From assembly GCA_046727855.1 (NCBI GenBank), contig JBKPDL010000089.1, positions 1 to 34,204 on the forward strand: a DNA stretch of 34,204 bases, written 5' to 3'. The position numbers and the translations under genes are program-made. The stretch comes from DASPWV01 sp046727855 (GTDB taxonomy: Bacteria; Acidobacteriota; Vicinamibacteria; Vicinamibacterales; UBA2999). The notes under the pieces were generated by a model. The model saw only the letters and a program-made list of their open reading frames with translations. It was not told the DNA's origin and searched no databases. Shown here piece after piece: positions 1 to 8,355 of this stretch (its first letter is position 1; the number at the start of each line of letters is the position of its first letter).

Positions 1-2
1 CA

Positions 3-1367
3 ACATCACAGAGTCTCGAACGTCGCCTCGGCCCTCTGGACGGGGCAGCGATTGTCGTAACCAATGTCATCGGCGGGGGCATTCTCTTCTTCCCCGTCCT
101 CATCGCCGCCAGCGTTCCCGATGCGCGGCTGTTCTTGTCGACGTGGCTCGTCGGCGGCGCGCTGGCGTTCTGCGGCGCCATGGGCTACGCGGAACTTGCC
201 GCGCTGCGACCGCGAGCGGGTGGCGAGTATGTGTATTTGCGCGAGGCGTATGGTCCGCTGGTCGGCTTTCTGACCGGCTGGACGTCGTTTATCGCCGGCT
301 TTGCCGGCGCGATCGCCGCGGCCGCGATGTTCTTCGTCTTGTATCTGGATCGCTTCATTCCCGGCGTCAACGATGCGACCCCGTTCTTTTCGATTCCAAT
401 TCCATACCTGGGGGTAACAGTGTCGCGCCAGACGCTGATGGCGATTGTCGTCGTGTGGGCGTTTGCTTTCATTCACATTCGCGGTCTTGGCCCAGGGCGC
501 GTCGCCAGCAACATTCTCGCCACCGGTAAGGTTGCGGCCTTCCTCATTTTCATCGCCCTTGGGTTGTCGATTGGTGCGGGATCGAACACGAATCTGAGCT
601 CCGTTGCGGGTGCGGTCACGGTCACCAGCTATCTGTCGGCGCTCGTGCTCGTCATGTTCACGTATTCGGGTTGGAATGCTGCGGCGTACATGGCCGAAGA
701 GGTGCGCGATCCGGGCCGCAACCTGCCGCTCGCGCTCGCCATCGGCACGGCGGCGGTCGTGGCGATCTACTTACTGATCAACGCGCTCTATCTGTACGTG
801 TTTCCGATTGGCGAGCTGATGAAGGTCCAGGGCAGCTTGCTCGATAGCGTTGCGGACCGGCTGCTTGGCGCGCGTGCCGGCGACATCATGGGCGTCGTTT
901 CGCTGGTGAGCCTGGCGGGAACAATCAACGCGATGACTTTTGTCGGCCCACGTGTCTATTTCGCAATGGCGCGAGACGGCGTGTTCATCCCGGCGGCGGC
1001 GTACGTGCATCCGAAATACACGACGCCAGCGCGATCGATCATCGCGCAGTCGATCTGGTCGAGCTTGCTGATTCTAACCGGCAGTAAAGATGCGCTCGGC
1101 AACTACGTCGGATTTGCCATCACGTTGTTCGCGGGAATCGCAGTGGCCGCGGTGTTCGTGCTCCGCGCGCGCGAACCCAACGCACGGCGACCGTTCAGAG
1201 CCATTGGTTATCCCATCACTCCGGCGATTTTCGTGCTCGCGAGTCTCGCGATCGTGCTGAATGCGATTTTCACTAACCCGCGAGTGACGGGCATCGGCCT
1301 CCTTCTGATCGCGTCAGGCATTCCGATCTACTGGTGGTTTCAGCGTCAACGCGGCCAGCGACGCTAG
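3..1367 (+). CDS. APC-family amino acid permease (5' end outside window)
   Basis: An inner-membrane transporter of the amino acid-polyamine-organocation superfamily; the substrate cannot be read from sequence. The frame is open from base 3 without a start codon, so a few N-terminal residues are missing; 454 residues are visible, close to the family's usual length. The first helix carries the glycine-rich TNVIGGGI stretch (bases 60-83), equivalent to the unwound substrate-binding segment of APC transporters. It is followed by GYAELAALRPRAGGEYVYL, the characteristic loop before the third helix. About eleven further hydrophobic helices follow. The last 54 bases overlap the end of a convergent small membrane-protein gene. 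An internal TTG at 135 could be called as a start, but it would remove the diagnostic first helix. The family call is secure; the direction of transport is inference. Confidence 0.9.
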   Translation, partial: TSQSLERRLGPLDGAAIVVTNVIGGGILFFPVLIAASVPDARLFLSTWLVGGALAFCGAMGYAELAALRPRAGGEYVYLREAYGPLVGFLTGWTSFIAGFAGAIAAAAMFFVLYLDRFIPGVNDATPFFSIPIPYLGVTVSRQTLMAIVVVWAFAFIHIRGLGPGRVASNILATGKVAAFLIFIALGLSIGAGSNTNLSSVAGAVTVTSYLSALVLVMFTYSGWNAAAYMAEEVRDPGRNLPLALAIGTAAVVAIYLLINALYLYVFPIGELMKVQGSLLDSVADRLLGARAGDIMGVVSLVSLAGTINAMTFVGPRVYFAMARDGVFIPAAAYVHPKYTTPARSIIAQSIWSSLLILTGSKDALGNYVGFAITLFAGIAVAAVFVLRAREPNARRPFRAIGYPITPAIFVLASLAIVLNAIFTNPRVTGIGLLLIASGIPIYWWFQRQRGQRR

Positions 1368-1694
1368 CGCGAGCGCGCCGTCGCTCGCCGCAAACAGCAG
1401 GAACGCGCGAGGCGAGCCGCGAACGACGTAATCCAGGATGAAGGCCGCAGCACCTCCGGCTTTGAGCGCGACACCGAAGATCCACATATAGGCACGGTGC
1501 CCGACCGGATCTCGATACGGCAGCACGTATCCCGCTCCGACGCAAATCAGAAAGAGCGCGTTGAGATCAACGTGAATCGGAGGCTGTGGCGCCGCGACGC
1601 CGAACGTCGCTTGCAATTGCGGCCGCAAGAGGACGAGGGCGAGGCCCACCGAAAGGTCATAGCAAAAAGAAATCGCGGCAATGGCTCGCACCAT
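1314..1694 (-). CDS. small four-helix membrane protein, function unknown
   Basis: A 126-residue protein with about four hydrophobic segments (near residues 5-25, 42-60, 68-88 and 95-115) separated by short polar loops, ending KPPVDRNA. It looks like a small inner-membrane protein. No catalytic motif or recognisable domain is visible, and I do not assign a function. The ATG at 1694 has no Shine-Dalgarno, but a TACAAT hexamer lies 8 nt upstream, as at several other genes in this window. Its 3' end overlaps the convergent permease by 54 bases, in a different frame. The hydrophobic periodicity supports real coding better than the antisense shadows elsewhere. Confidence 0.6.
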   Translation of the reverse strand: MVRAIAAISFCYDLSVGLALVLLRPQLQATFGVAAPQPPIHVDLNALFLICVGAGYVLPYRDPVGHRAYMWIFGVALKAGGAAAFILDYVVRGSPRAFLLFAASDGALALASLAALTLKPPVDRNA

Positions 1695-1702
1695 GCCGCG
1701 AA

Positions 1703-1708
1703 ATTGTA
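1703..1708 (-). promoter_or_regulatory. candidate -10 hexamer of a leaderless promoter
   Basis: On the minus strand TACAAT (5 of 6 to TATAAT) stands 8 nt before the ATG at 1694, so transcription would start at or next to the start codon. No convincing -35 hexamer is visible because the upstream DNA is a repeat array. Confidence 0.35.
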
Positions 1709-1770
1709 GTCGACGGTCGGCAGTCGACCATGGACGTTGACTATCGATACGGCCGACGGTGAACGGTCAA
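1709..1770. repeat. degenerate heptanucleotide array (GTCGACC-type)
   Basis: Read in sevens the stretch gives GTCGACG, GTCGGCA, GTCGACC, ATGGACG, TTGACTA, TCGATAC, GGCCGAC, GGTGAAC and GGTCAAG: a decayed period-7 array with core GTCGAC. It fills most of the 123-bp gap between the PEGA gene's stop and the small membrane-protein gene. Its period matches the heptamer arrays at 20632, 31212 and 34050, although the unit differs. Confidence 0.5.
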
Positions 1771-1817
1771 GGGCAAAACGACGTCCTCTCGAGCGCTGGC
1801 TGTGCACCGTCGACAGC

Positions 1818-2660
1818 CTATGGCAGCGGCCTCATCCCGCCTCTGAACGTGATCGTCCGTTCCGGCTGCACGCGCACGTCGAACGTGAGCGTTTCAAACC
1901 CCGGCTTGCGAATCTCGAGGCGATAGGCGCCGCTATCGAGGCGCAGCGCCTGGAAGACGCCGTCGAAGTCGTCCACTGTTCCGGCGTAGTAGCCGTCAAC
2001 CCATACTTCCGCGTCGCGAGGGCGCACCTTCAATTTCACGCTGCCGACGTCGTAGCCGTAACCTGGATGGCCCGGGTAGAAGTAACCAGGGGCATACCCG
2101 TACGGACCCCAGGCCCATGGCGAGTAATAGAAGTAGCCGAGACCAAAGCCGCCATACCCCCACGGGTCGTAATACCGGGAGTAACCGCGGTAGTAGCGAT
2201 ACGGATACCGGATGTCGGTGGTGCGCGAGGGAGGAGGCGCTTCCGTCCGCGGCACCGCCCGATCGCGAGAGCGTGCGCCGACGTCGCCGCTCGGGGGTCG
2301 ACGATCCGAGCCGCGGCGCTGCGCGCCTTCGTCTGACGCGGATGCATTCGCATTCGAATTAGCCACCGGCTGCGGCTTGGAGCGTTCGTCAGTCGCGAGA
2401 ACCTCTCGTCGCGACGCGCCGCCACTCGAACCAGGTTCCGCAACGGGCCGGCGGGCCGAACCCTCCGGCGCTCGTCTGTTGCGTCCGTCATCGGCCGGGC
2501 GCGCTTCGGGATCGCGCATTTCCGGCATGCGAGGAACGGCAACATCGGTCCTGGGCGGGGGTGGTGGAGTTTGCTCTGGTGGATCTTGCGCGGCGGCTTG
2601 CGGCGGGGTGAACAGGAGCGCCGCAGTGAGCACGGAGGCCGCAACAACAACCGGTCTCAT
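1818..2660 (-). CDS. secreted PEGA-domain protein with Tyr/Gly-rich segment
   Basis: A predicted exported protein of 280 residues. Residues 1-24 form a signal peptide ending QAAAQ. Residues 25-150 are a disordered stretch rich in Pro, Arg, Ser and Asp. Residues 150-204 are extraordinarily rich in Tyr, Gly, Trp and Pro. Residues 206-275 form a PEGA domain (VKLKVRPRDAEVWVDGYYAG, then LRLDSGAYRLEIRKPGFE), a small beta-sandwich found in surface and S-layer-like proteins. The start is set by GGAGG five bases upstream of the ATG at 2660; the frame stays open further upstream but without a ribosome site. The gene is divergent from hslV. Function is unknown; cell-envelope or surface attachment is inference. 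The aromatic segment might mediate adhesion or phase separation. Confidence 0.8.
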   Translation of the reverse strand: MRPVVVAASVLTAALLFTPPQAAAQDPPEQTPPPPPRTDVAVPRMPEMRDPEARPADDGRNRRAPEGSARRPVAEPGSSGGASRREVLATDERSKPQPVANSNANASASDEGAQRRGSDRRPPSGDVGARSRDRAVPRTEAPPPSRTTDIRYPYRYYRGYSRYYDPWGYGGFGLGYFYYSPWAWGPYGYAPGYFYPGHPGYGYDVGSVKLKVRPRDAEVWVDGYYAGTVDDFDGVFQALRLDSGAYRLEIRKPGFETLTFDVRVQPERTITFRGGMRPLP

Positions 2661-2770
2661 AGTGTCCTCCATACCTCGCTCAAGCAACGCTTCTGCCACG
2701 GCCTCGCGTCTCGGATTCGCGCGGGATCGCGCCTGGTTTCGCCCATTTGCGGGCCCGCCTTGTCCTCGCT

Positions 2771-2822
2771 TTGACACGCCGGTCTCTCTTTCTTGACACT
2801 GCTTCTGACCAACAGCTAGCCT
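2771..2822 (+). promoter_or_regulatory. candidate hslVU promoter
   Basis: TTGACA occurs twice, at 2771-2776 and 2793-2798. The second is followed, after an 18-nt spacer, by TAGCCT at 2817-2822, six bases before the hslV ATG. That gives a consensus -35, a weak -10 and a leaderless or near-leaderless start. No CIRCE element or clear sigma-32 promoter was seen. Confidence 0.4.
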
Positions 2823-2828
2823 CGCAAG

Positions 2829-3356
2829 ATGGTTCATGCCACGACGATTCTGGCCGTGCGGCACGACAATCAGGCCGTTTTGGCGGGCGACGGCCAGGTC
2901 ACGCTGGGAGCAACCGTCGTCAAGCAGGGGGCGCGCAAGATTCGCCGGCTGTTCAACGATCAGATTCTGGCGGGGTTTGCCGGGTCAGCCGCCGACTCGT
3001 TTGCGCTGTTCGCACGGTTCGAGGCGAAGCTGGAGCAGTATCGGGGCAACCTCGATCGCGCTGCGGTGGAGCTCGCGAAGGAATGGCGTACTGATCGGGT
3101 GCTGCGCCACCTCGAGGCGATGCTGGTCGTGCTCGACAAGAAATCGACGTTTCTTCTTTCCGGAACCGGCGATCTGATTGAGCCTGATGATGGCATCATC
3201 GGAATTGGGTCCGGCGGCGCGTTCGCGCAGGCGGCGGCGAAGGCCCTGGCGCGGCACAGCGGACTCGACGCACGCGGCATTGCCGAAGAGGCGATGAAGA
3301 TCGCGGCCGAGATTTGCATCTACACCAATTCATCCATCTCGATAGAGCAATTGTGA
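2829..3356 (+). CDS. hslV: HslV, ATP-dependent protease proteolytic subunit
   Basis: The peptidase subunit of the HslVU (ClpYQ) protease, an N-terminal-threonine hydrolase that forms a double hexamer and degrades proteins unfolded by HslU in the cytoplasm. The protein has 175 residues, as expected. The N-terminus reads MVHATTILAVRHD: T5 aligns with the catalytic threonine of enterobacterial HslV, where it directly follows Met. Here a four-residue MVHA leader must be removed, as in other lineages with short propeptides. GDGQVTLG (residues 20-27) and a GSGG loop near residue 127 are family signatures. The stop codon overlaps the GTG of hslU by four bases, implying translational coupling. It is divergent from the PEGA gene, with the promoter in the 168-bp gap. 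Confidence 0.97.
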   Translation: MVHATTILAVRHDNQAVLAGDGQVTLGATVVKQGARKIRRLFNDQILAGFAGSAADSFALFARFEAKLEQYRGNLDRAAVELAKEWRTDRVLRHLEAMLVVLDKKSTFLLSGTGDLIEPDDGIIGIGSGGAFAQAAAKALARHSGLDARGIAEEAMKIAAEICIYTNSSISIEQL

Positions 3357-4726
3357 TCAGACTTCCAGAACGCACCACCTCGGCGATCGACGCGCTCAGT
3401 CCGCGCGAAATCGTCACCGAGCTCGATAAGTACGTCATCGGCCAGAAGCAGGCGAAGCGCGCTGTCGCGATTGCGTTGCGCAACCGCATGCGGCGCCAGA
3501 AGCTTCCATCCGATCTCGCCGACGAAGTTGCGCCGAAGAACATCCTGATGATTGGGCCGACCGGCGTGGGTAAGACGGAGATCGCCAGACGCCTGGCCAA
3601 GCTGGCGCAGTCGCCGTTCCTCAAAGTGGAAGCCTCGAAGTTCACCGAGGTGGGTTACGTCGGCCGCGACGTGGAATCGATGGTGCGCGACCTGGTCGAA
3701 ATCGGCGTCAACATGGTGCGCGACGAGCAGGTTGAACACGTCAAGGTCAAGGCGAGGGAAAACGCCGAAGAACGCGTGCTCGATCTTCTGTTGCCGCCGC
3801 GTCCGTACGCGCCGGACGAGGATCCCGCGCGAGTGCGTGAGGAATCGCAGCAGACGCGGGAGCGGCTCCGCGAACAGCTGCGCGCGGGGAAGTTCGACGA
3901 GCGCTTCGTTGAGATCGAAGTCGCGCAAAAAGGATTCCCGTCGCTCGAAATCGTGTCGGGCTCCTCGATCGAAGAAGTCGAGTTCAATCTCAAGGACATG
4001 ATGCCCGGGTTGTTTCAGGGCCGCTCGAAGAAGAAGCGCGTGCCGGTGCGGGAAGCGATGGATACGCTCGAACTGGAAGAGCAGCACAAGCTCGTCGACA
4101 TGGACCAGGTCGCGCGCATCGCGCTCGAGCGCGTACAGCAAGCCGGCATCATCTTTGTCGACGAGATCGACAAGATCGCGGGGCGCGAAGGCGGACAAGG
4201 CCCCGACGTGAGCCGCGAAGGCGTGCAGCGCGACATTCTGCCGATCGTCGAAGGCACCACAGTCAACAGCAAACACGGCATGGTTCGCACCGACCACATT
4301 CTGTTCGTCGCGGCCGGCGCGTTTCATGTGTCGAAGCCGAGCGATCTTATTCCGGAGCTGCAGGGTAGATTCCCCATTCGCGTCGAGCTCGAAGCGCTGG
4401 GCCGGGCCGAGTTCATTCGCATCCTCACCGAACCGCGCAACGCGCTCATCAAGCAGTACACGGCGCTCATGGCCACCGAGGGCGTCGAGTTGTCGTTCAC
4501 CGAAGAGGCCATCGAACTCATCGCGGAATATGCGGCGACGGTAAACGACCGGACAGAAAACATCGGCGCGCGCCGCCTGCACACGGTCATGGAGCGGCTG
4601 CTCGACGAGATCTCGTTCGAAGGCCCGGACCTCACGGAAAAATCGATTACGATCGACGTCGTTTACGTGCGCCGGATGCTCGCTGATATCGTCAAGAACG
4701 AAGACCTGTCGCGCTACATCCTGTGA
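3353..4726 (+). CDS. hslU: HslU, ATPase/unfoldase subunit of HslVU
   Basis: The AAA+ unfoldase that recognises, unfolds and feeds substrates to HslV. The GTG at 3353 overlaps the hslV stop (GTGA) and gives 457 residues, against 443 in E. coli. Walker A GPTGVGKT lies at residues 68-75, the pore-loop GYVG at 101-104 and Walker B IIFVDEID at 266-273. Between them is the charged, coiled I-domain (about 110-240) typical of HslU. The C-terminus DLSRYIL matches the tail that docks into HslV pockets and activates the peptidase. The next gene starts at a GTG inside the hslU stop region (4723), so the lipoprotein is co-transcribed and probably translationally coupled. A start further upstream would lie inside hslV and is less likely. 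Confidence 0.97.
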   Translation: MIRLPERTTSAIDALSPREIVTELDKYVIGQKQAKRAVAIALRNRMRRQKLPSDLADEVAPKNILMIGPTGVGKTEIARRLAKLAQSPFLKVEASKFTEVGYVGRDVESMVRDLVEIGVNMVRDEQVEHVKVKARENAEERVLDLLLPPRPYAPDEDPARVREESQQTRERLREQLRAGKFDERFVEIEVAQKGFPSLEIVSGSSIEEVEFNLKDMMPGLFQGRSKKKRVPVREAMDTLELEEQHKLVDMDQVARIALERVQQAGIIFVDEIDKIAGREGGQGPDVSREGVQRDILPIVEGTTVNSKHGMVRTDHILFVAAGAFHVSKPSDLIPELQGRFPIRVELEALGRAEFIRILTEPRNALIKQYTALMATEGVELSFTEEAIELIAEYAATVNDRTENIGARRLHTVMERLLDEISFEGPDLTEKSITIDVVYVRRMLADIVKNEDLSRYIL

Positions 4727-6003
4727 AAGGCACCGGCACTCTTGTTCTGTTGTTCACGCTCGCGCTCGCCGGGTGTGGCAAGAAGGGCGCGCCGTTGCCG
4801 CCGCTGCTGCGCATCCCAGGGGCGGTTGGCGAGGCTGTCGCGATGCGTCTGGGCGACGACGTGTTCGTCCGCTTCCTGGTGCCGATGGCCAACGCCGATG
4901 ATCAACGACCGGCGGACATCGGCCGCGTCGAGGTCTACGCGCTTACGCTCAATCGCGCCCCGAGCACCGAGGATGATCCTGACCAGCTGCGCAAACTCTC
5001 AACGCTCATTGCAACCGAGCAAGTTCGTTTGCCGCCGCCGCCGCTGCCCCCACTAAAGCCCGGCGAACCAGAGCCCCCTCCACTACCCCTTGGTCCCGGT
5101 ATCGATCAAGGAGCGGAAGTTGTCGTGCGCGATACGTTGACGGCGGAGGCCGGCGTTGCGGTGACGCTTCCCCGAGACGGCGCTCGACAATCCGGCGTAG
5201 ACGACGTCGACGCGGCTCGTGGTCCACTCGTTTCGGCCCTCGACACCGCGCAACCGGTCCGCTACTACTACGCCGTTGGTGTCAGCCCGCGGGGGCGCTA
5301 TGGCCTTGTGCACAGTTTTCTTCCGGTACCGCTCGGCCGCACCAGCAGCGCGCCGCCAGCGCCCGCCGTGACATACGACGAGAAGACGATCACGATCCGA
5401 TGGCAGCCGGCGCCCGACGCGCGCGGTCTCGAGGCCCCCACGGCGAAAGGCGTGCTGCCGTCGCGATCTCTCGTGGTGACGGCGCCGGCTACGACCTACG
5501 ACGTCTACGACGTGTCGGGGGCACTGGCGGCTAATCAAACGCCGGTGATGCCGTCGGCGCTCACGCCCGCGCCCGTGGCGGCACTGGAGGTAACGGCGCC
5601 GGTTTCGGGCTTTGGTGTCGAACGATGCTTCGTCGTTCGCCCCGTGGACATCATCGCCGGTCTTCACGCCCGCGGTCCCGCGTCGCCGCCGCGATGCATC
5701 ACGTTGAAGGACACGTTTCCGCCTGCGCCGCCAAAGTCGCTGGCGGCCGTCGCCACAGCTCAAGCGATCAACCTGATTTGGGATCCGAGCGAGAGCGAAG
5801 ATGTTGCCGGTTACCTTGTGTTGCGCAGCCGCCTGCCTGATGCCACACTGACGCCCGCCATGGACGCGCCGATTCCAGGCACAGCGTTTGAGGATCGCGG
5901 GGTGCGGCCTGGCGTGACCTACGGCTATGTGGTGGTTGCCGTCGACAAGGCAGGGAATCGGAGCGGACCTTCCAACCGAATAGAGGAGACTGCGCGCCAG
6001 TAG
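4723..6003 (+). CDS. lipoprotein with fibronectin type III-like domains
   Basis: A 426-residue predicted lipoprotein. The GTG at 4723 overlaps the hslU stop by four bases. The N-terminal hydrophobic stretch ends in the lipobox LAGC (C18) followed by GKKGAPLPP, a common form in small envelope lipoproteins. A proline-rich linker (about 100-125) follows. The C-terminal 95 residues form a clear FN3 fold (PPKSLAAVATAQAINLIWDP, then GYLVLRS and YGYVVVAVDKAGNRSGPSN). A more diverged FN3-like unit begins near residue 205 (SAPPAPAVTYDEKTITIRW). It is probably anchored in the periplasm or outer membrane and binds protein or glycan; the ligand is unknown. Coupling to hslVU may reflect packing of a housekeeping operon rather than shared function. 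Confidence 0.85.
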   Translation: MKGTGTLVLLFTLALAGCGKKGAPLPPLLRIPGAVGEAVAMRLGDDVFVRFLVPMANADDQRPADIGRVEVYALTLNRAPSTEDDPDQLRKLSTLIATEQVRLPPPPLPPLKPGEPEPPPLPLGPGIDQGAEVVVRDTLTAEAGVAVTLPRDGARQSGVDDVDAARGPLVSALDTAQPVRYYYAVGVSPRGRYGLVHSFLPVPLGRTSSAPPAPAVTYDEKTITIRWQPAPDARGLEAPTAKGVLPSRSLVVTAPATTYDVYDVSGALAANQTPVMPSALTPAPVAALEVTAPVSGFGVERCFVVRPVDIIAGLHARGPASPPRCITLKDTFPPAPPKSLAAVATAQAINLIWDPSESEDVAGYLVLRSRLPDATLTPAMDAPIPGTAFEDRGVRPGVTYGYVVVAVDKAGNRSGPSNRIEETARQ

Positions 6004-6004
6004 T

Positions 6005-6045
6005 GGCGTGGCCTGCGCCACGCCCCTTCCGCGGCTTCAACCGCG
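6005..6045. repeat. paired REP-like palindromes in intergenic gap
   Basis: GGCGTGGC-CTGC-GCCACGCC (6005-6024) is a perfect 8-bp stem with a four-base loop. It is followed by CGCGG-CTTCAA-CCGCG (6030-6045). The two hairpins fill the 55-bp gap between the FN3 lipoprotein and the FAH gene. This is REP/BIME-like architecture: an intercistronic mRNA structure that could attenuate or stabilise the transcript. Confidence 0.6.
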
Positions 6046-6058
6046 CCGGCAGCATCAT

Positions 6059-6817
6059 ATGGATCGAATTCATCGCGTGAGAAGCGGCATCGGCGGGCGC
6101 TACGCGCTCGAGCGAAACGGCAATCTGTTCTGGCTCGAAGGCGACATCTTTGGCGATTACCGGCCCGGGGGCGTCATCGCGGACGAGGGGTTGCAATTCA
6201 TCGCGCCTGTTCAGCCGAGCAAGATCATGGCTGTCGGCCTCAACTACAAGGATCACGCGGCCGAGATGAACAAGAAGCTGCCGGCGGAGCCGCTGGTCTT
6301 CATGAAGCCTGGTTCGTCCGTGATCGGTCCGGAGCAGCCGATCGGCATTCCCTCGTGGGCCGGCCGCATCGACTACGAAGCGGAAATGGCGGTGGTGATC
6401 GGACGCCGCGCCGCGCGCGTGAGCGTCGCGCAAGCGATGGACTACGTGCTGGGCATCACATGCCTCAACGATGTGACCGCGCGCGAGCTCCAGACCAAAG
6501 ACGTTCAATACACACGCGCAAAAGGCTTCGACACGTTCGCGCCGATCGGTCCCTGCATCGCTATCGGCCTCGATCCCAGTGCGCTTGCCATCGAAGGCTG
6601 GGTCAACGCGGAGAAGCGCCAGTCGTCCAACACCAATCAACTGATCTTCGCCGTGCCCGAACTAGTAGCGTTCGTCACGCGCTTCTGCACGCTCGAACCA
6701 GGCGATATCATCACCACCGGGACGCCGTCCGGTGTCGGTCCGCTCGCGAGCGGCGACCGGGTCATGGTCAAAGTCGAGGGCGTCGGCACGTTGAGCAACC
6801 CCTGCGTCGAGGCATGA
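6059..6817 (+). CDS. fumarylacetoacetate hydrolase (FAH) family protein
   Basis: A 252-residue enzyme of the FAH superfamily (fumarylacetoacetase, HpcE isomerase/decarboxylase and acylpyruvase relatives), metal-dependent C-C hydrolases or isomerases acting on 2-oxo acids. Family signatures are GLNYKDHAAEM (residues 60-70), FMKPGSSV (81-88), the metal ligands E107 and E109 in DYEAEMAVVIG with D138 in LNDVTARELQ, the KGFDTFAPIGP motif, and TTGTPSGVGPL near the C-terminus. The ATG at 6059 removes an implausible arginine-rich leader and gives normal family length. The gene ends in ATGA, shared with the start of the acyl-CoA carboxyltransferase gene. Context suggests catabolism of branched-chain, aromatic or related carbon compounds; the exact substrate cannot be inferred. 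Confidence 0.92.
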   Translation: MDRIHRVRSGIGGRYALERNGNLFWLEGDIFGDYRPGGVIADEGLQFIAPVQPSKIMAVGLNYKDHAAEMNKKLPAEPLVFMKPGSSVIGPEQPIGIPSWAGRIDYEAEMAVVIGRRAARVSVAQAMDYVLGITCLNDVTARELQTKDVQYTRAKGFDTFAPIGPCIAIGLDPSALAIEGWVNAEKRQSSNTNQLIFAVPELVAFVTRFCTLEPGDIITTGTPSGVGPLASGDRVMVKVEGVGTLSNPCVEA

Positions 6818-8355
6818 ACCCAATCCACAAGCTCCAGCACCTCGAGCGCCTTGCCGAGCTCGGCGGCGGCGAAGAGCGCCTTCGCCGGCAGCACGAGCAA
6901 GGCAAGCTCACAGCGCGCGAACGGATCGAGCGGCTGTTCGATCCCGCTACATTCGAAGAGCTCGACAAACTCGTCACACATCGCTGCACCGATTTCGGGA
7001 TGGACAGCCAGATTGTGCCCGGCGACGGTGTTGTGACCGGACATGGGCGTGTGAACGGCCGCGTGGTGTACGCCTTCGCGCAGGACTTCACGGTCTTTGG
7101 CGGCTCGCTCTCGGAAACCAACGCCGCGAAGATCTGCAAGACGATGGATCTCGCGATGCGCAACGGTGCGCCAATAATCGGGTTGAACGACTCTGGCGGC
7201 GCGCGCATTCAGGAAGGCGTCCTGTCGCTCGGCGGATACGCGGACATCTTCCTGCGCAACACGCTCGCCTCCGGTGTGGTGCCGCAGATTTCCGCGATCA
7301 TGGGACCGTGCGCGGGCGGGGCGGTCTACTCACCCGCGATCACCGACTTCACCATCATGGTGAAGGAGACCAGCTACATGTTTGTCACCGGTCCCGACGT
7401 CATCAAAACGGTGACGCACGAGGACGTCACCAAGGAAGATCTCGGCGGCGCGATGACGCACAATCAGCGGAGCGGAGTCGCGCACTTTGCCGTCGACAAC
7501 GACGAGGCGTGCATTGCGCTCATTCGCGAGCTGCTGTCGTTCATGCCCGGGAACAACCTCGACGACCCTCCGCGCATGGCGACCGACGAGCCGGTGGACC
7601 GTCAGGACCTGGCGCTCGATACGTTGATCCCGCCGTCGCCGAATCAGCCCTACGACATGCTCGATTTGATCCACACCGTTGCAGACGACGGGTATTTCCT
7701 CGAGGTGCACGAACACTTCGCCAGAAACATCGTGGTCGGGTTCGCGCGATTGGGCGGTCGGCCGATTGGCATTGTCGCCAATCAACCGGCGCACCTTGCC
7801 GGCACGCTCGATATCAACGCCTCGATCAAAGGCGCGCGGTTCGTCCGCTTCTGCGATGCGTTCAACATTCCGTTGATCACGTTCGAAGACGTGCCCGGTT
7901 TCCTGCCCGGAACGGTTCAGGAATACGGCGGCATCATTCGCCACGGCGCGAAGCTGCTCTACGCCTTTGCGGAAGCGACGGTGCCGAAGGTCACCGTGAT
8001 CACGCGCAAGGCCTACGGCGGAGCGTACTGCGTCATGGCGAGCAAGCACATTCGCACCGATTTCAACTACGCGTGGCCGAGCGCGGAAATTGCGGTGATG
8101 GGGCCGGAAGGCGCGGTCAATATTCTCTACAAGCGCGAGATCGAGAAAGCCAGCGACCCCGCGGCCCTGCGCGCGCAGAAGGTCGCGGAATTCCGGGAGA
8201 AGTTTGCCAACCCCTACGTGTCCGCGTCACGCGGATTCGTGGACGAAGTGATCCTGCCGCGCGAAACGCGCGCGAAGTTGATCGCGGCGCTGGCCACGCT
8301 GGCTACCAAGCGCGATAAGAACCCGCCGAAGAAGCACGGGAATATACCGCTCTAG
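6814..8355 (+). CDS. acyl-CoA carboxylase carboxyltransferase (beta) subunit, PccB-like
   Basis: The carboxyltransferase half of a biotin-dependent acyl-CoA carboxylase, moving CO2 from carboxybiotin to propionyl-CoA or another acyl-CoA. It has 513 residues, the standard PccB length, with N- and C-terminal crotonase-like halves. The first oxyanion-hole region is LNDSGGARIQEG with MGPCAGGAVYSPA (residues 163-175). The second is RKAYGGAYCVMASKHI, followed by AWPSAEIAVMGPEGAVNI. The ATG overlaps the FAH stop by four bases. Biotin carboxylase and carrier genes follow after a repeat-rich gap, so the holoenzyme is encoded here. Propionyl-CoA is the likeliest substrate by similarity, but acetyl- or other acyl-CoA is possible. 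No mutase or epimerase gene is in the window. Confidence 0.93.
   Translation: MNPIHKLQHLERLAELGGGEERLRRQHEQGKLTARERIERLFDPATFEELDKLVTHRCTDFGMDSQIVPGDGVVTGHGRVNGRVVYAFAQDFTVFGGSLSETNAAKICKTMDLAMRNGAPIIGLNDSGGARIQEGVLSLGGYADIFLRNTLASGVVPQISAIMGPCAGGAVYSPAITDFTIMVKETSYMFVTGPDVIKTVTHEDVTKEDLGGAMTHNQRSGVAHFAVDNDEACIALIRELLSFMPGNNLDDPPRMATDEPVDRQDLALDTLIPPSPNQPYDMLDLIHTVADDGYFLEVHEHFARNIVVGFARLGGRPIGIVANQPAHLAGTLDINASIKGARFVRFCDAFNIPLITFEDVPGFLPGTVQEYGGIIRHGAKLLYAFAEATVPKVTVITRKAYGGAYCVMASKHIRTDFNYAWPSAEIAVMGPEGAVNILYKREIEKASDPAALRAQKVAEFREKFANPYVSASRGFVDEVILPRETRAKLIAALATLATKRDKNPPKKHGNIPL

Noticed and set aside
2661..2828. CIRCE or sigma-32 heat-shock element upstream of hslV
   Set aside because: No TTAGCACTC inverted repeat and no CCCCAT-type -10 at correct spacing; only two TTGACA hexamers.
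3320..4582. A 420-codon open frame antisense to hslU
   Set aside because: Lies wholly opposite a conserved gene; its Arg/Leu/His-rich translation is the usual GC-rich shadow of a coding strand.
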